Source: Dactylellina haptotyla
Lineage: Eukaryota; Ascomycota; Orbiliomycetes; Orbiliales; Orbiliaceae
Length of the DNA: 64,000 nt
Assembly (NCBI GenBank): GCA_031310005.1
Contig: CM062383.1
Location: forward strand, 2,728,001-2,792,000
Direction of reading: 5' to 3'
Shown: positions 1 to 10,288 of the stretch, one piece after another
Layout of the letters: every line of letters begins with the position of its first letter
Position numbering within the stretch: the first letter of the stretch is position 1
The notes under the pieces: model-generated
Told to the model about the DNA's origin: nothing
Seen by the model: the letters and a program-made list of their open reading frames with translations, nothing else
Databases searched by the model: none
Translations under genes and position numbers: made by a program

Positions 1-1349
1 TGAACGGAAGTTCCAGGGCTGACTGGAGCGTTGGTGTTTGGAGAGTGAGCGGTCAGAGCAGCACCTGGGTGGTTTGTGTTAATTTCCAAAGCAGATAGAT
101 CAGAAGAGCTTCTGGCAAAGGGAGCAGTTTGCGGGGGCTTGATCTGCTGCTGCGAAGGTTGACTTTTGTGGCCTGGATATTGCTGCTGAGGGGGCGGTTG
201 ACGCTGGCCCTGAGGGTTTTGCAGATTAGGAGTCTTTGGTGGACCTTGCTGTTGCTGCTGCTGCTGCTGCTGCTGTTGTTGTTGTGAATGAGCTGGGTCA
301 GTTCCGTACTGGCCTGTAGCGATATTATAATAAGGCTGAGGCTGGCCGGGGCTCTGAGCGAGCGGACTGACAATCGAGGGAGGGCGGTTCTGCTGCGAAT
401 AGGCGGGAGCGTCGGTGTCTGACCTCTTGAGACCGCGGAGAGCTTCGACTTGCTCGCGAGTGGGAGCGGGGGGCAGCAGGCTCTGAGGGCGGGGAGACTT
501 GACAGGTTCAGGGATGTAGTGCTTGTTCTCGTCTACCCGCTGGGGGATATTGGGAGACTGCTGGGGAGAAGGGTTTGACTTGCGGGTGGAGAGTCTCCTG
601 CCGATTGACGAGGAGGAGGAGGAGCCGTCCTGAGACTGGTCGTGCTTGCTGCTGCGGTGGAACAAACCGCTGAGGGGGTTGCTGGAGGAGGTCTCCTTTG
701 ATTGGAGAGGCTTTCTCAGAGTAGATTTGGCTGGGACGGGGGCAGACGCGGGGACGTCACCAGCGGGACCCTGCTGGAGCTGGTGGTGGAGCTGGTGGTA
801 CTGCTGCTGCTCGTATGCGGTGCTGCTCGAGGTGGTGCTCGAGTAGGACCGGGCGTCCGAGGTGTTGTTATCGGGCACCAGCGTTTGCTGACTTTCAGCC
901 GCACCGCTGGACTGGCGAATCAGACCGGCGGGCAGGTAGGGGAGGGTCTCCTGCTGGTGGGAGGAGGAGGACGAGGTGGGCGGAGGGCCGGAGACGGACG
1001 AGTGTCGTGCGGGGCCGCGATTCTGGTTCTGTTGTTGTTGATTCTGTTGTTGCTGCTGCTGTTGTTGGAGGATGTGCTGCTGGAGCTGCTGCTGCTGCTG
1101 CTGCTGGACGGCTTGTTGGAGGGCGGCCTGCTGCTGGGCGGAGAGCGACTCGGGCGGGGGCGAGTAGGCCTGGTACTCCTGCTGGTGGACGGGCGGGCCG
1201 GCCTGGAGCTGCTGCGGGTGTTGGAGGTGAGGTTGAGGTTGGTGAGGGGAGGGCAGAGAGGTGGACGAGACGTTGTTTCCGGTGGGCAGAGCCGTCGCGG
1301 AGCGGTTCTGCTTGTGGTTGTTGAAGAAGGACGAGATGGGCCCGGGCAT
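1..1349 (-). CDS. Polyglutamine-rich protein, 3' part missing
   Basis: An open frame of about 449 codons runs leftward from an ATG at 1349-1347 and leaves the window without a stop. An in-frame TAG lies about a dozen codons upstream, so this is the first ATG in the frame. The protein starts MPGPISSFFNNHKQNRS and is almost wholly low complexity: several pure Gln runs (near residues 75-115 and 350-365), Ser runs and Pro-rich stretches. A basic Ser-rich segment (GLFHRSSKHD, then SIGRRLSTRKS) could be a phosphorylation region. I see no folded domain in this part, so any such domain must lie beyond the edge. A strong donor-like GTAAGT sits at about 1393-1388, just upstream of the ATG, so an alternative upstream first exon is possible. 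Function is unknown; a signalling or transcription scaffold is only a guess. Confidence 0.75.
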   Translation of the reverse strand, partial: MPGPISSFFNNHKQNRSATALPTGNNVSSTSLPSPHQPQPHLQHPQQLQAGPPVHQQEYQAYSPPPESLSAQQQAALQQAVQQQQQQQLQQHILQQQQQQQQNQQQQNQNRGPARHSSVSGPPPTSSSSSHQQETLPYLPAGLIRQSSGAAESQQTLVPDNNTSDARSYSSTTSSSTAYEQQQYHQLHHQLQQGPAGDVPASAPVPAKSTLRKPLQSKETSSSNPLSGLFHRSSKHDQSQDGSSSSSSIGRRLSTRKSNPSPQQSPNIPQRVDENKHYIPEPVKSPRPQSLLPPAPTREQVEALRGLKRSDTDAPAYSQQNRPPSIVSPLAQSPGQPQPYYNIATGQYGTDPAHSQQQQQQQQQQQQQGPPKTPNLQNPQGQRQPPPQQQYPGHKSQPSQQQIKPPQTAPFARSSSDLSALEINTNHPGAALTAHSPNTNAPVSPGTSV

Positions 1350-4172
1350 GGCGAAGGAGGGACGGAGGTGCGGTGCTCCTGGTAGCTACTTACCTGTTTT
1401 ATTCTTCTATTCTGTATCTTACTCGTATTATTTTTTTTTTATTCTTATTTCACGTTTATTTTCCAGTCGAAGCCCCCCCGAAAATCGAGTCGAATTGCTG
1501 CAATCGTCGGTATAAAAAAAGGGCTTGTGCAGCGAATTAGGGCGCGGGGATTAAGGCTTAAAGGAGCACTACTAAGCAAGAAGATGCCTGAGGATGCCCG
1601 CTCTCCTGAGTGAGTCCAGTCGGCAATGTGCGTACCGTACGTGCGTAAGTGCAATGGAGGTCTGGTATGTAGGTACGTTACGTGCTTAGCTCGACTTAGT
1701 GCTACCGTCACCGTGCGAATAGCTCGCCTGCTAGCTAACTAACCAGCTGCTGAAACGTAGCGGTGTTGGCTGGGAGAAAGGAGGGGACGAGAGATAGGAA
1801 GGAGGGGCAGGAAAACGGGGGGTGGAGAGCGCGGAGATTCCAAATAGCGAAACGGAGCCCATTGGCCTCGCCAGTTTTAATCAATTCGAATCAGAGAATC
1901 CGATCGCGAACGGGTCAGTGTAACGGACGTACGTGAAAGGGGAGGAAGAGGATCTCTGTCCTGTCTCGTCGTTCCTGCCGTCAGCCCGGGTACAAAGACA
2001 TGACATGACAAGACATACATGCCCACGTCCCTCTGAGCGGCTAATAAACCTCATCGCCAGGTCAGGTCGGTTCCGTTATTCACGCCTTAGTCAGTCGTAT
2101 CATCATATCAGAAATTTTACCACCACGGCGATATCACAGCGACAGAGACGGGATCACAGCTGCGTGCGCAAAAATAGAATTTTCCATCATCAGGGTCCGC
2201 CGCATCTGGACCCGAATCGCATTACTAAAACGCTTCTTCATCCGGCGGTGGGCACATGTATGTATACCTACATACATACATACTTACGTGCATCGCATCT
2301 TCCAAGTCGACTGATTTAAAAAACACCCACCCGTTCCCCACTCTGCTCACCGGGACTCAATGGGCAAACAAAGCAAAATGCAAGCAAAATATCAACGGGG
2401 CTGTCAGCCTCATCCTCAGGAACCCGCGCTAGCTTTCTTAGCTTCAAGAAGACAAAAAAATCAGGATCCATCAGTGGAGTCTTTCGCTGCATCCATCCAT
2501 ATTATCCAATATGCAAAACAAGGCTTCAAAACCTCGAAAGCTTGATCTGCCACTTTTTCTACTTCTCCACTCACAAATCCTGAAAAACCCCTCCCCAAAC
2601 CGAGAAACTAATCGACATCAAGAGATAGAAGAGGGAAAATTTTTTCTTCGCACCCGGACCCTGCACCGGACCTTGCTCGTACGTACCAGGGACAAGAATA
2701 GCTCATAAATGTTCGCTTTAATCCCTCCGTGGGGAAAACAACATCACATCAACCTTCTTAGCTCTCTTTCTGTGAGGGGTAGATAGAGCTGCTCGATTAG
2801 CTAGCTCCCCCCAACACATAATCCAGACCACCGCGAGAAACAAGCCAATGCTGCAGCTGTTCCATTCGGCTTGATGCACCTGGTCCTACTCAGCCCCCTC
2901 CCTCCAGAGCTACTTTACACCCTCCCATCCCATCCATATGCACGCATGCACGAACCGGAAGGCCGAGATTTTTCCCTATCGAGAAATCATGTTTTTCGCT
3001 GCCCTTTTTCACCTCTTCGATCCTTTAATTTTAAAGCCGCACTGCAGCATACATAAGTAAGACTTTAGTCGTTAACCAACCTAACTTATAACAACCTGCA
3101 CGATGCTGCTATCAATGGATACAGATACAGCCGCAGCCCGCACAATATACACATACATACATACATATTCAACCACTTCATACGAAACCCGGGAAATTAG
3201 ATTAAAAAAAGATGAACATCAGTACAATGATGCCATAGATTTCCCGGAACATACATACATATGTACGAATGTACAAATGCACATTGTGAAAACAAGCTTT
3301 TCTAATTTGCTCGCCCTTAATTAAGCCCGGAGCCCGGTTAGTTTAGATATCCGGTTTTTCTTGTACCTGATATATCGCGACGATACAGATCTTACGCTTA
3401 AGCCCCGCACAAAATAAACCCTTGCAGGAAAAACTCGAAAAGCCCGCCCACTGCTGCTGCTGCACAACGTGACCCAAAAAAAGCATCATCCCATGGATCT
3501 AACTGCTCTCCAACTATAATATATTCGCCACCGCATATTCCTCTGATTCACATTCACATCTCGCCGTATCGTCTACATAGTTAATTATAATTATAACTTT
3601 CTCAAGAAAACTAGCGAGCCGAGCTGCGAGAACGCCACTCGCAGCTCGAGCCGAGGCTTCGTGTAAATTCATTCGTATATCATTTGCTAAATTCAAGAAA
3701 TAGAAAGAAAAAAAAACCATTTGTCCATACATGCATTGCTTTGGTTTGAGAAAATGGGTGGGTTTGAGACAATGAGAGACAAAAGAGAAGAGAAAGAGAA
3801 ATGAAATATAAAAAAAAAACCCGGAATTACGACCAAAGGAAGAAACCCGGCGATAGGAAAGAACACCCAGGGATATCATATGTCGTGACGACCCCCGGTG
3901 CTTCACGCTCTCCACGCGGTGTTTAAACTTCGCAATAGCGAGTCGAAGTAGTTGCAAAAAAAACGTAACAGTGAAAAAAAAGAAAAGAGAAAGATGTGAA
4001 CTGAAAAAAAGGAAGAAGAAACCCCTTTACTATATTATCCTTAAAAAATAAGCCTCCTTAATTGTTCCACCGCCTGGCCGTATACCTTACTTACTTTATT
4101 TTTCTTACTTTTTTTTTTCGGCTCCCCTCTAATATTATTTTTTTTGTTTACAACTACACGCATACTCCATCT
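1350..4172. other. 2.8 kb gap: probable long leader and promoter
   Basis: No convincing coding region is seen here on either strand; the ORFs are short, have no domain signal and mostly lack an ATG. The stretch has pyrimidine-rich tracts, repeated ACGTACGT-like words, ACATAC microsatellites near 2269-2283 and 3151-3166, and a GC-rich hairpin at 3620-3648. It probably holds the 5' untranslated region and promoter of the polyglutamine gene to the left. The 3' untranslated region of the Hsp70-like gene probably lies at the right end, since 4173 is that gene's stop. Confidence 0.5.
3620..3648. repeat. Perfect 11-bp inverted repeat (hairpin)
   Basis: CGAGCTGCGAG at 3620-3630 pairs with CTCGCAGCTCG at 3638-3648 across a 7-base loop. 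It is GC-rich and stands out in AT-rich DNA. It could be a cruciform site or a stem in a leader RNA. It is not followed by a T-run, and fungal genes do not use such hairpins as terminators. Confidence 0.6.
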
Positions 4173-7100
4173 TTAACGGAACTTGGCAGAACATCTACCC
4201 ATAACCTCGCCCTGGCACACAAGCTCGGCGTTGAACTCGGAACCGTCCAGTGTCAGGTAGATATCAAAGTATACACGGTAGAAGGTTCCCTGCGGCGTAT
4301 CCATGCGCTCAAAGTCCTTTTCCAAGTTCTTGCGGCTAAGATCGGACGTGAGAGTGACAACTTCCTTGATACCTGGATTGCCCATATCATATTAGTAATC
4401 TGTATATAAAGGAAAGATATTAACCGGGGATTGTGAAAACTTACGAGAATCCTTGGTGTATTCCGGGCAGACGTCGTCGTCGCAAGCGTACAGGATATCC
4501 TCGTACATAAGTGTCGCACCGGGCGCGACCTGTCTGAAGAAGGAAACCTTGACCGGCTCGCCAATCTTGACTCTCTGGCCTCTGCTGACGAAGATCTGGC
4601 GGGTGTATTTACATCTGTCCTTGCCGTCGAGGGATGGCACACGGTAGGCTTCTGGGTGGTGACCCTCCTTGAACGGCTGAAGAGTGGCCATGAGGTAGTG
4701 GCGACGCGCGACACGGGAGGTGACCACACGCTCTGTAACACCAGCTGTGACGGCACCCTTACAGATAGCAGCCACGGAGTCCATAGGACGGACGACCTTG
4801 CTCTGGAACTGTGGTGGCACGTGAAGCTTGATTTGCTGGAAGAGATGCTCGGAAGCACCGAAACCACCGACAACGAGGACGTTCTAGATAAACGCCGTAT
4901 TAGTTATATGTCCTAAGTTTTCTTTACATATATATCGGATTTAGGAGTTGTAAAATACCTGTAATTGTCTGTTTTGCGCCTGGATGGCAATGATCTGATT
5001 CCTCACCAACTCCAAAATTCTGTTGACGACAGGCTCGAAGCACTGCAAAATCTCCTCGTTGCTGAAAGTCATGTAACCTTCCTCGATCGCTGCCTCAGGG
5101 AAATCAGTCTCGATGCCGACATCGATAGCCCACTTCTGTCCGTTGTTTCGGAAATCGGCCTTGATTCTGTTCTCGAAGTCCATGATACACTTGGCGTAGA
5201 CCTTGCCGGCAGTCTTGGAGCCGTCCGGCAGCTTCATCTTTCGGATCTTGGCACGCAGAATATTCGAGAAGTTACGGTTAAGAGCTGTACTACCGCAGCT
5301 GTCACCAGAACCGGCGGTACACTCTGCGACGGAGAATGGCACTTCTTCTTCGACCTCGTATGCGATCAAATCGACGGTACCACCACCGCAATCGACGATG
5401 AGCACAGCATCGTGGATCTTGAGGTTGAGCAGACCGGCCTTCGAACAAAACATGGCGGCGGCTTCTGGTTCTGTGATCAAGGTGAGTCTGTTGTCGTTGG
5501 CGTCTCGTAAGAAGCCGGCCTGGATGGCAGCTTGTCTGGTGGCGGCCTTGCCTGCATCGTTCCAGATAGCAGGGACGGTCAAGAAGTACTTGATGTTGCG
5601 CTCTTCTCTGCTGAAAACCTCACCGAGAGTCTTCTGGAGGGCTGCTCGCATAGCCTGGCGGAGTTTGAAGAGGTAATCTGCGGCAACATCGATTTCCGAC
5701 TTGCCTGGTGGCAGAGGCGGCAGGTTGATTGGGTCAATATAAGTGTTGCCCGAGGCCATAAGCTGGAGCTTGAACCATTCGACCTGTATATAAAATATTA
5801 GCCATCTGGTGGAAACTGATATATTTAGAATATAGCACCATAAAAAGAAAGAAATTACCTTTTGGACACCAGCCTTTGGATAGCCGGTCGGCGCCAAAGC
5901 ATCGGCAATATCGGAACCCCATCCGACTACCTTTTGGTATTGATCGTAGTAGAGGACCGTAGGAATCTATCATAGTTGTTATTAGTAGGCGTTTGGGTTG
6001 TTGTGGCGAAGAAAAAACGTGATCTTACCTTTTGCTTAGTCTGGTTACCAGCGCCAGGCCATTCGGTAATAATGTCCACCTTTGGTTCTTGAGTTCCCGT
6101 TATGAAGGCGAAAGACACACCCGAAAATGTAGTTCCCTGTGGAGCAGAAAATAGAAAACGAGCGTTAGTTATGATTTGGAAGACTATTGGTAAGATGGTT
6201 TCGGATATTTCCAGCAGCGAGTGATCTTGGGTTGCAGCGCTCTCTAACGTGCGGCTGAGTAAAAGCGGCCAAAGTGGGGTTTTGTGATGTGATATCAGAC
6301 ACACCCAAAATTTCTCAAAGGATGACAACTCGGGAGCGTGATGGAAGCGACCACCATCCAAAAAATAGTAATTAAAAAAAACAGGAAAGGTGTGCGGAGA
6401 CGCGAAAGAGCAGGAGAACGTAGGACTTACAAAGTCAATGCCGACAATGAGCTGTGAAGTGTTCTTTCCACCACCCGGGGCTTCGTGCGCGGCGGCGTGA
6501 GGAGGTCCTTGTGCGACTGCACCTGGTTGCCCAGGGTATTGTTGAGGATGCTGACCTGGATGATGTCCCTGAGGGCCGCCGGGACCGTGTTGGTAACCTC
6601 CAGGAGGTCCAGGAGGATGGCCTTGACCGTACGGAGGAGCTTGGCCGCCAGGTCCTGGATAGGGCACACCAGGTCCTACGGGAGGACGGCCATACTGCTG
6701 CTGTGTGTTTATCGGAGGCGGGAACTGCTGCTGCCCGTACTGGTTTGGATGAGGCGGAGGAGGCATTGGGGAGCCTGTTCTACCTTGAGGGCCTTGGAGG
6801 TTTGGAGGAGGGCCTTGTTGGTGTCCCTGAGAAGGCGGGCCTTGTTGGAGCGGAGGCCGGATGTTGGCAGGCGGTTGCTGCTGCTGGTGCTGCTGAGGCG
6901 GCGGAGACTGTTGCTGCTGGTGCTGCTGGGCGAGATTGTTTGGCGGGCCGGCGGGTGGTGATGTCTGGCCGCTGTGGGGAGAAGGTTGTTGTTGAGGTTG
7001 GCCCTGAGGCGGGAATGGGTTCTGTGCTGGCGGGGTAGGCCCAGCTTGAGGGGCTCCGGTATAAGAAGGAGGCCGGCCGAGAGGGTTTGGCTGCTGCGGA

Positions 7101-7234
7101 GGGGGTGTTTGCCGCGCGGGCTGCTGCTGGTGGAGGGAGGACTGGGAGGCCGAGGGCTGGAGCTGAGGGCTGTTATTTGTAGACGACTTGCGGGCGAATC
7201 CAAGCTTCTTGAGACGAGAATTCACCTGGTCCAT
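4173..7234 (-). CDS. HSPA12-type Hsp70 family ATPase with Pro/Gln-rich N-terminal extension
   Basis: Six exons give 827 aa: 7234-6431, 6136-6029, 5966-5859, 5783-4959, 4883-4445, 4372-4173. All junctions are GT-AG and in phase. Residues 1 to about 260 are a Pro/Gln/Gly-rich disordered region. The actin/Hsp70-like ATPase follows: phosphate-1 motif VGIDFGTTFSGVSFA across the first intron, LTVPAIWNDAGKAATRQAA, TEPEAAA, phosphate-2 VDCGGGTVDL and the NVLVVGGFGAS adenosine motif. The C-terminal part (VYFDIYLTLDGSEFNAEL) matches the HSPA12-like subgroup, not the canonical substrate-binding domain with its lid and EEVD tail. An ATP-dependent cytosolic chaperone-like role is inferred. The first intron, 294 bases, is much longer than the others. 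The ATG at 7234 is the first ATG; the frame stays open upstream but only with non-ATG codons. Confidence 0.9.
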
Positions 7235-7594
7235 TTCGGAAAGGAAAGGAAGAGGAGAAGAGGAGAAGAAGAGGAGGAAGAAGGGGAGAGGAAAGGTGGT
7301 AGTGAGGGTTGGTTGGACGCTGGCTGGCGGTGTGGTTGGGCGGTGGTGGTGTGGAGGTGGGAGAGGAATAAGGAACGCTGGTGGGAAATGTCCCTCTCGT
7401 TCAGCCCGGCGCTCGTTCGACTTAGCTCGATAACCGCTACTGAAGAGACAGCTAGCTATCTCTCTCTCGGTGCTCGCTTGGAGGTGCACCGCTGCTGGGT
7501 GAATGTGCTTTTACCCAAGTGGTGGAGTCTGTCCGGTCCTGCAGCAATTTCTAATGCTTATGCCTGAGGGTCCGCCTACGACGCAAGTGCGACC

Positions 7595-7618
7595 TTTTTT
7601 TTTTTTTTTTTTTTTTTT
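7595..7618. repeat. T24 homopolymer tract
   Basis: Twenty-four T in a row on the + strand, about 360 bases upstream of the Hsp70-like start codon. Poly(dA:dT) tracts exclude nucleosomes in fungal promoters. The length is also prone to sequencing and replication slippage. Confidence 0.8.
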
Positions 7619-10098
7619 CTCGTTCACTTTTCACTCTTCCGATTTTTCTTTTCACGAGGAAGAAGACTAGCAAGCAGCAAGGTTAGCAGAAAAGGTCTTA
7701 GAAAACCTTCTCGAGAAGGAAAGTAACTAAACAGCCACTACCCGGCTGGGCTAACCAGCTGGCTGGCTGGCCAAAGGAACAGCAGCAGCTCCGGTAACCA
7801 TACGTCAATCGCACCAGTGATACGCTCTTCCCACCCAAAACTGTGACATAAAGCTGGCCAAGGAGGGTAGCAATGGATAAGCCCAAGCTTCCCCTCTGCT
7901 CCCCAAACCAAGCTAGCCGCGGGTGCAAGTAGCAGATGCTAGAGCTACCGATACCAAATCGCTGGTCCGGCAGAAAAGCTCCGCTGGAGCGTCCGTACAC
8001 CGTAAAACGGAAGGATCATTCGTATGCGAAAGGCGCAGCGCGAGATAACCCGCCAGGCACATCCAGCAAAAAAAAAAACACAGAAAACAAAAACGAGCAT
8101 TCTTACTTACAGAGTTCAAAGTCACGTTTCGGGAGCTCAGCGCTTATCGGTCTCTCTCGAAGCGTTTACGAGTTTCTGTCTAGATCGTATCGTGGCAACT
8201 ACCGTTCGAGTAAAGGGGTCTTTGACAAGAAACAAAAAAAAGGCTGAGGGTATTGGGGATAACGGTTTTGAAGGATTTGGAAACCTGCAGCTCAGCTCCC
8301 GGGAGCCCTTATGCTGGTCGGCTCTTAAGTGGAGGTGCTATAAGACTAGATCAGGAGGGGTTCGAACGTTCTTGGCTTTCTGGATTTTTCGATCTCAACG
8401 AAGACAATTGCGACTGCTGGACTTCAATCGTTCACAAATGCACTTCTGAAAATGACGGCTACGGTTCTGTCACGGACTGATTCGCTGGCTGAATGTGAGG
8501 TTGGACGACAGCTTCAGACAGTCGCTGCTGCTCTCGAATCTTTCGAAGCGCAAATTCTTTATGTTGCCAGTCTTGCCAGGCGGACCCGAGGCTTAATTTA
8601 AATTGTTGCCTTCGCGAACGATATTTTCACGAGCACCAGAATATTCCAAAGCGTAGGCACAGCAAAGCTATTCCGAAGGGTTTTATTTCCTCAACAAGTA
8701 CCATCAGTCTGACAGCTCACGGTTGCCCTTGTGGCGAAGACGTCGAGTTTTTCCTACGAGAGAAATCTTGAGGCTGATGAGAAATCACTATATAAGCAGG
8801 TTTGCAAGCGAGAGTGGTGTTTTACTAGGGGCAAAAATTGTCTGCTGCCACAACCCTCTTGCTCATAATGCATTAGCTATAGCTTCGATGGATCACGAAC
8901 TGAACGAACGAGAACGTTCTCGATGGAGCTTAATTTTTTTTAAAAAAAAATTGAACATAATAAATTTAAACTTTTAATAAGCCTTTCAACCCGTGGTGCC
9001 ATCTTGGAAAACCCCATAAGGTTCTCATCTGAACGAAATATGAGTTTGAGATGGTTGGAGCACCAAAGATTAAGCTTACCTCTGCATGCTGTCCTTTGCC
9101 TTCGCTTCCCCCCAACCCTTGTCGGATGTCAGACAACAGAGCTTTGTGCAGGCTGGTAGAGCCGTCAGCCAAAAGCGCAATAGTGTGGATCCTATTGCTT
9201 GTCAACGGTTGGCTAATACCTTAGGGCTGCCGGCTGCGTGGAGACACCGATACGAGAACAGTGATCAAGGAAAGCTCGAAATCAAGCACTGAGCTTCAAA
9301 GGAAAATGTCGTAGAAGCCCGGAACCAAGTTTCAAGTTTATGGAATTTCGAACAGGATACGAACATATATTGAATTGCTTCAATTGAATTTTTCTGCCAT
9401 CCTGTTCTGGGAATCGTAATGCCGAACTTTTAATTTAATCTCATCTGGGGCTGAGGGGAACCTAGCTGGAGCTGATTTACCCCACCAGCTTTGCCACCAG
9501 CATGCAGTTCTTCATGCTGTTTGCCATGGCATGCCATCTATGAGGTCAATCCCGCAATTCAGACCCGAGAAGGGCAATTCCTCAAGGGGGCTCGCACGAA
9601 TTGACCACCAATCGAGAGAACATGACTTTCGTAAAGCGTTCGGATAGTCCGCCGAAAGTTGGTTTGCTAACGTGGTGGACGAATGTCAGCCAAGCGACTA
9701 GACAGTCTTGTAGCGATTAGACAGGGCTGAACAAGATGCAACAAAAACAACGCAAAAGAAACGCAACGAGGAAATGAGGGCTTCCACCCTTGTATGCGTA
9801 TATACTATACGGTGCTTCTTTTTAAATAAATAAAATATAATGTAATCTTTCGATAGGATTTTAGGATGTGAAAGAGACATTATGATGCTATAGAATATGC
9901 CCATTAATTACCTTCAGCCAAGGTTATTGTTCAATGTATGCGGATACGTTGCACGGGCAAGCCCCGATGATGTCCTATTGGTAGTGGCACGGGTGGCTTG
10001 AATCCGTATGTAGACATCATATGTTCATTGCGTCAGTGAGTGCCCTAAATAAAGCTCTCCAGACTGAGCGCGACGTGTCTGCATCGCGTTTTAGCAAC

Positions 10099-10106
10099 TA
10101 TATAAA
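10099..10106 (+). promoter_or_regulatory. TATA box
   Basis: TATATAAA lies 190 bases upstream of the ATG at 10289 and is followed by a CT/CA-rich leader typical of fungal transcription starts. A CCAAT-type element (CTATTGG) lies further upstream near 9975-9981. Confidence 0.55.
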
Positions 10107-10288
10107 GTCGCGAGCAACGATATCGAGAACAATTACAACCTCACTTCTCTTTCATCCTCGCAACCTTCAACCGATCTCGTAATTACGCAAGCTCAAGCCT
10201 AAACCTACCAATTAAATCTTCATACTCACTCTCAATATCTATCTTTTAGATTCTACCTGTGATTGCCGTGTACCGTAAACTAGCCAAC

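Larger units (their letters stand above)
7235..10288. other. 3 kb gap with T24 tract; two promoters
   Basis: No gene is supported. The stretch should hold the leftward promoter and leader of the Hsp70-like gene and the rightward promoter of the gene at 10289. A pure run of 24 T lies at 7595-7618 on the + strand. Short ORFs near 7936-8480 start at non-ATG codons or lack any domain signal. Confidence 0.5.

Noticed and set aside
702-1385. Long plus-strand ORFs opposite the polyglutamine gene (Leu- and Val-rich)
   Set aside because: They are antisense readings of CAG/CAA repeats, which give poly-Leu or poly-Cys; the minus frame has sensible composition and a good start.
6454-7567. Plus-strand ORFs opposite the Hsp70-like N-terminus
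   Set aside because: Shadow frames of the Pro/Gln-rich region; no domain signal, and the minus strand continues into a conserved ATPase.
8330-8400. TTCGA-containing segment resembling a tRNA T-arm
   Set aside because: GGTTCGAAC near 8358 lacks a pairing stem of five bases and no acceptor stem or anticodon arm can be drawn.
9960-10022. Inverted repeat ATGATGTC ... GACATCAT upstream of the gene at 10289
   Set aside because: Only 8 bp with a 38-base spacer; expected by chance at this scale.
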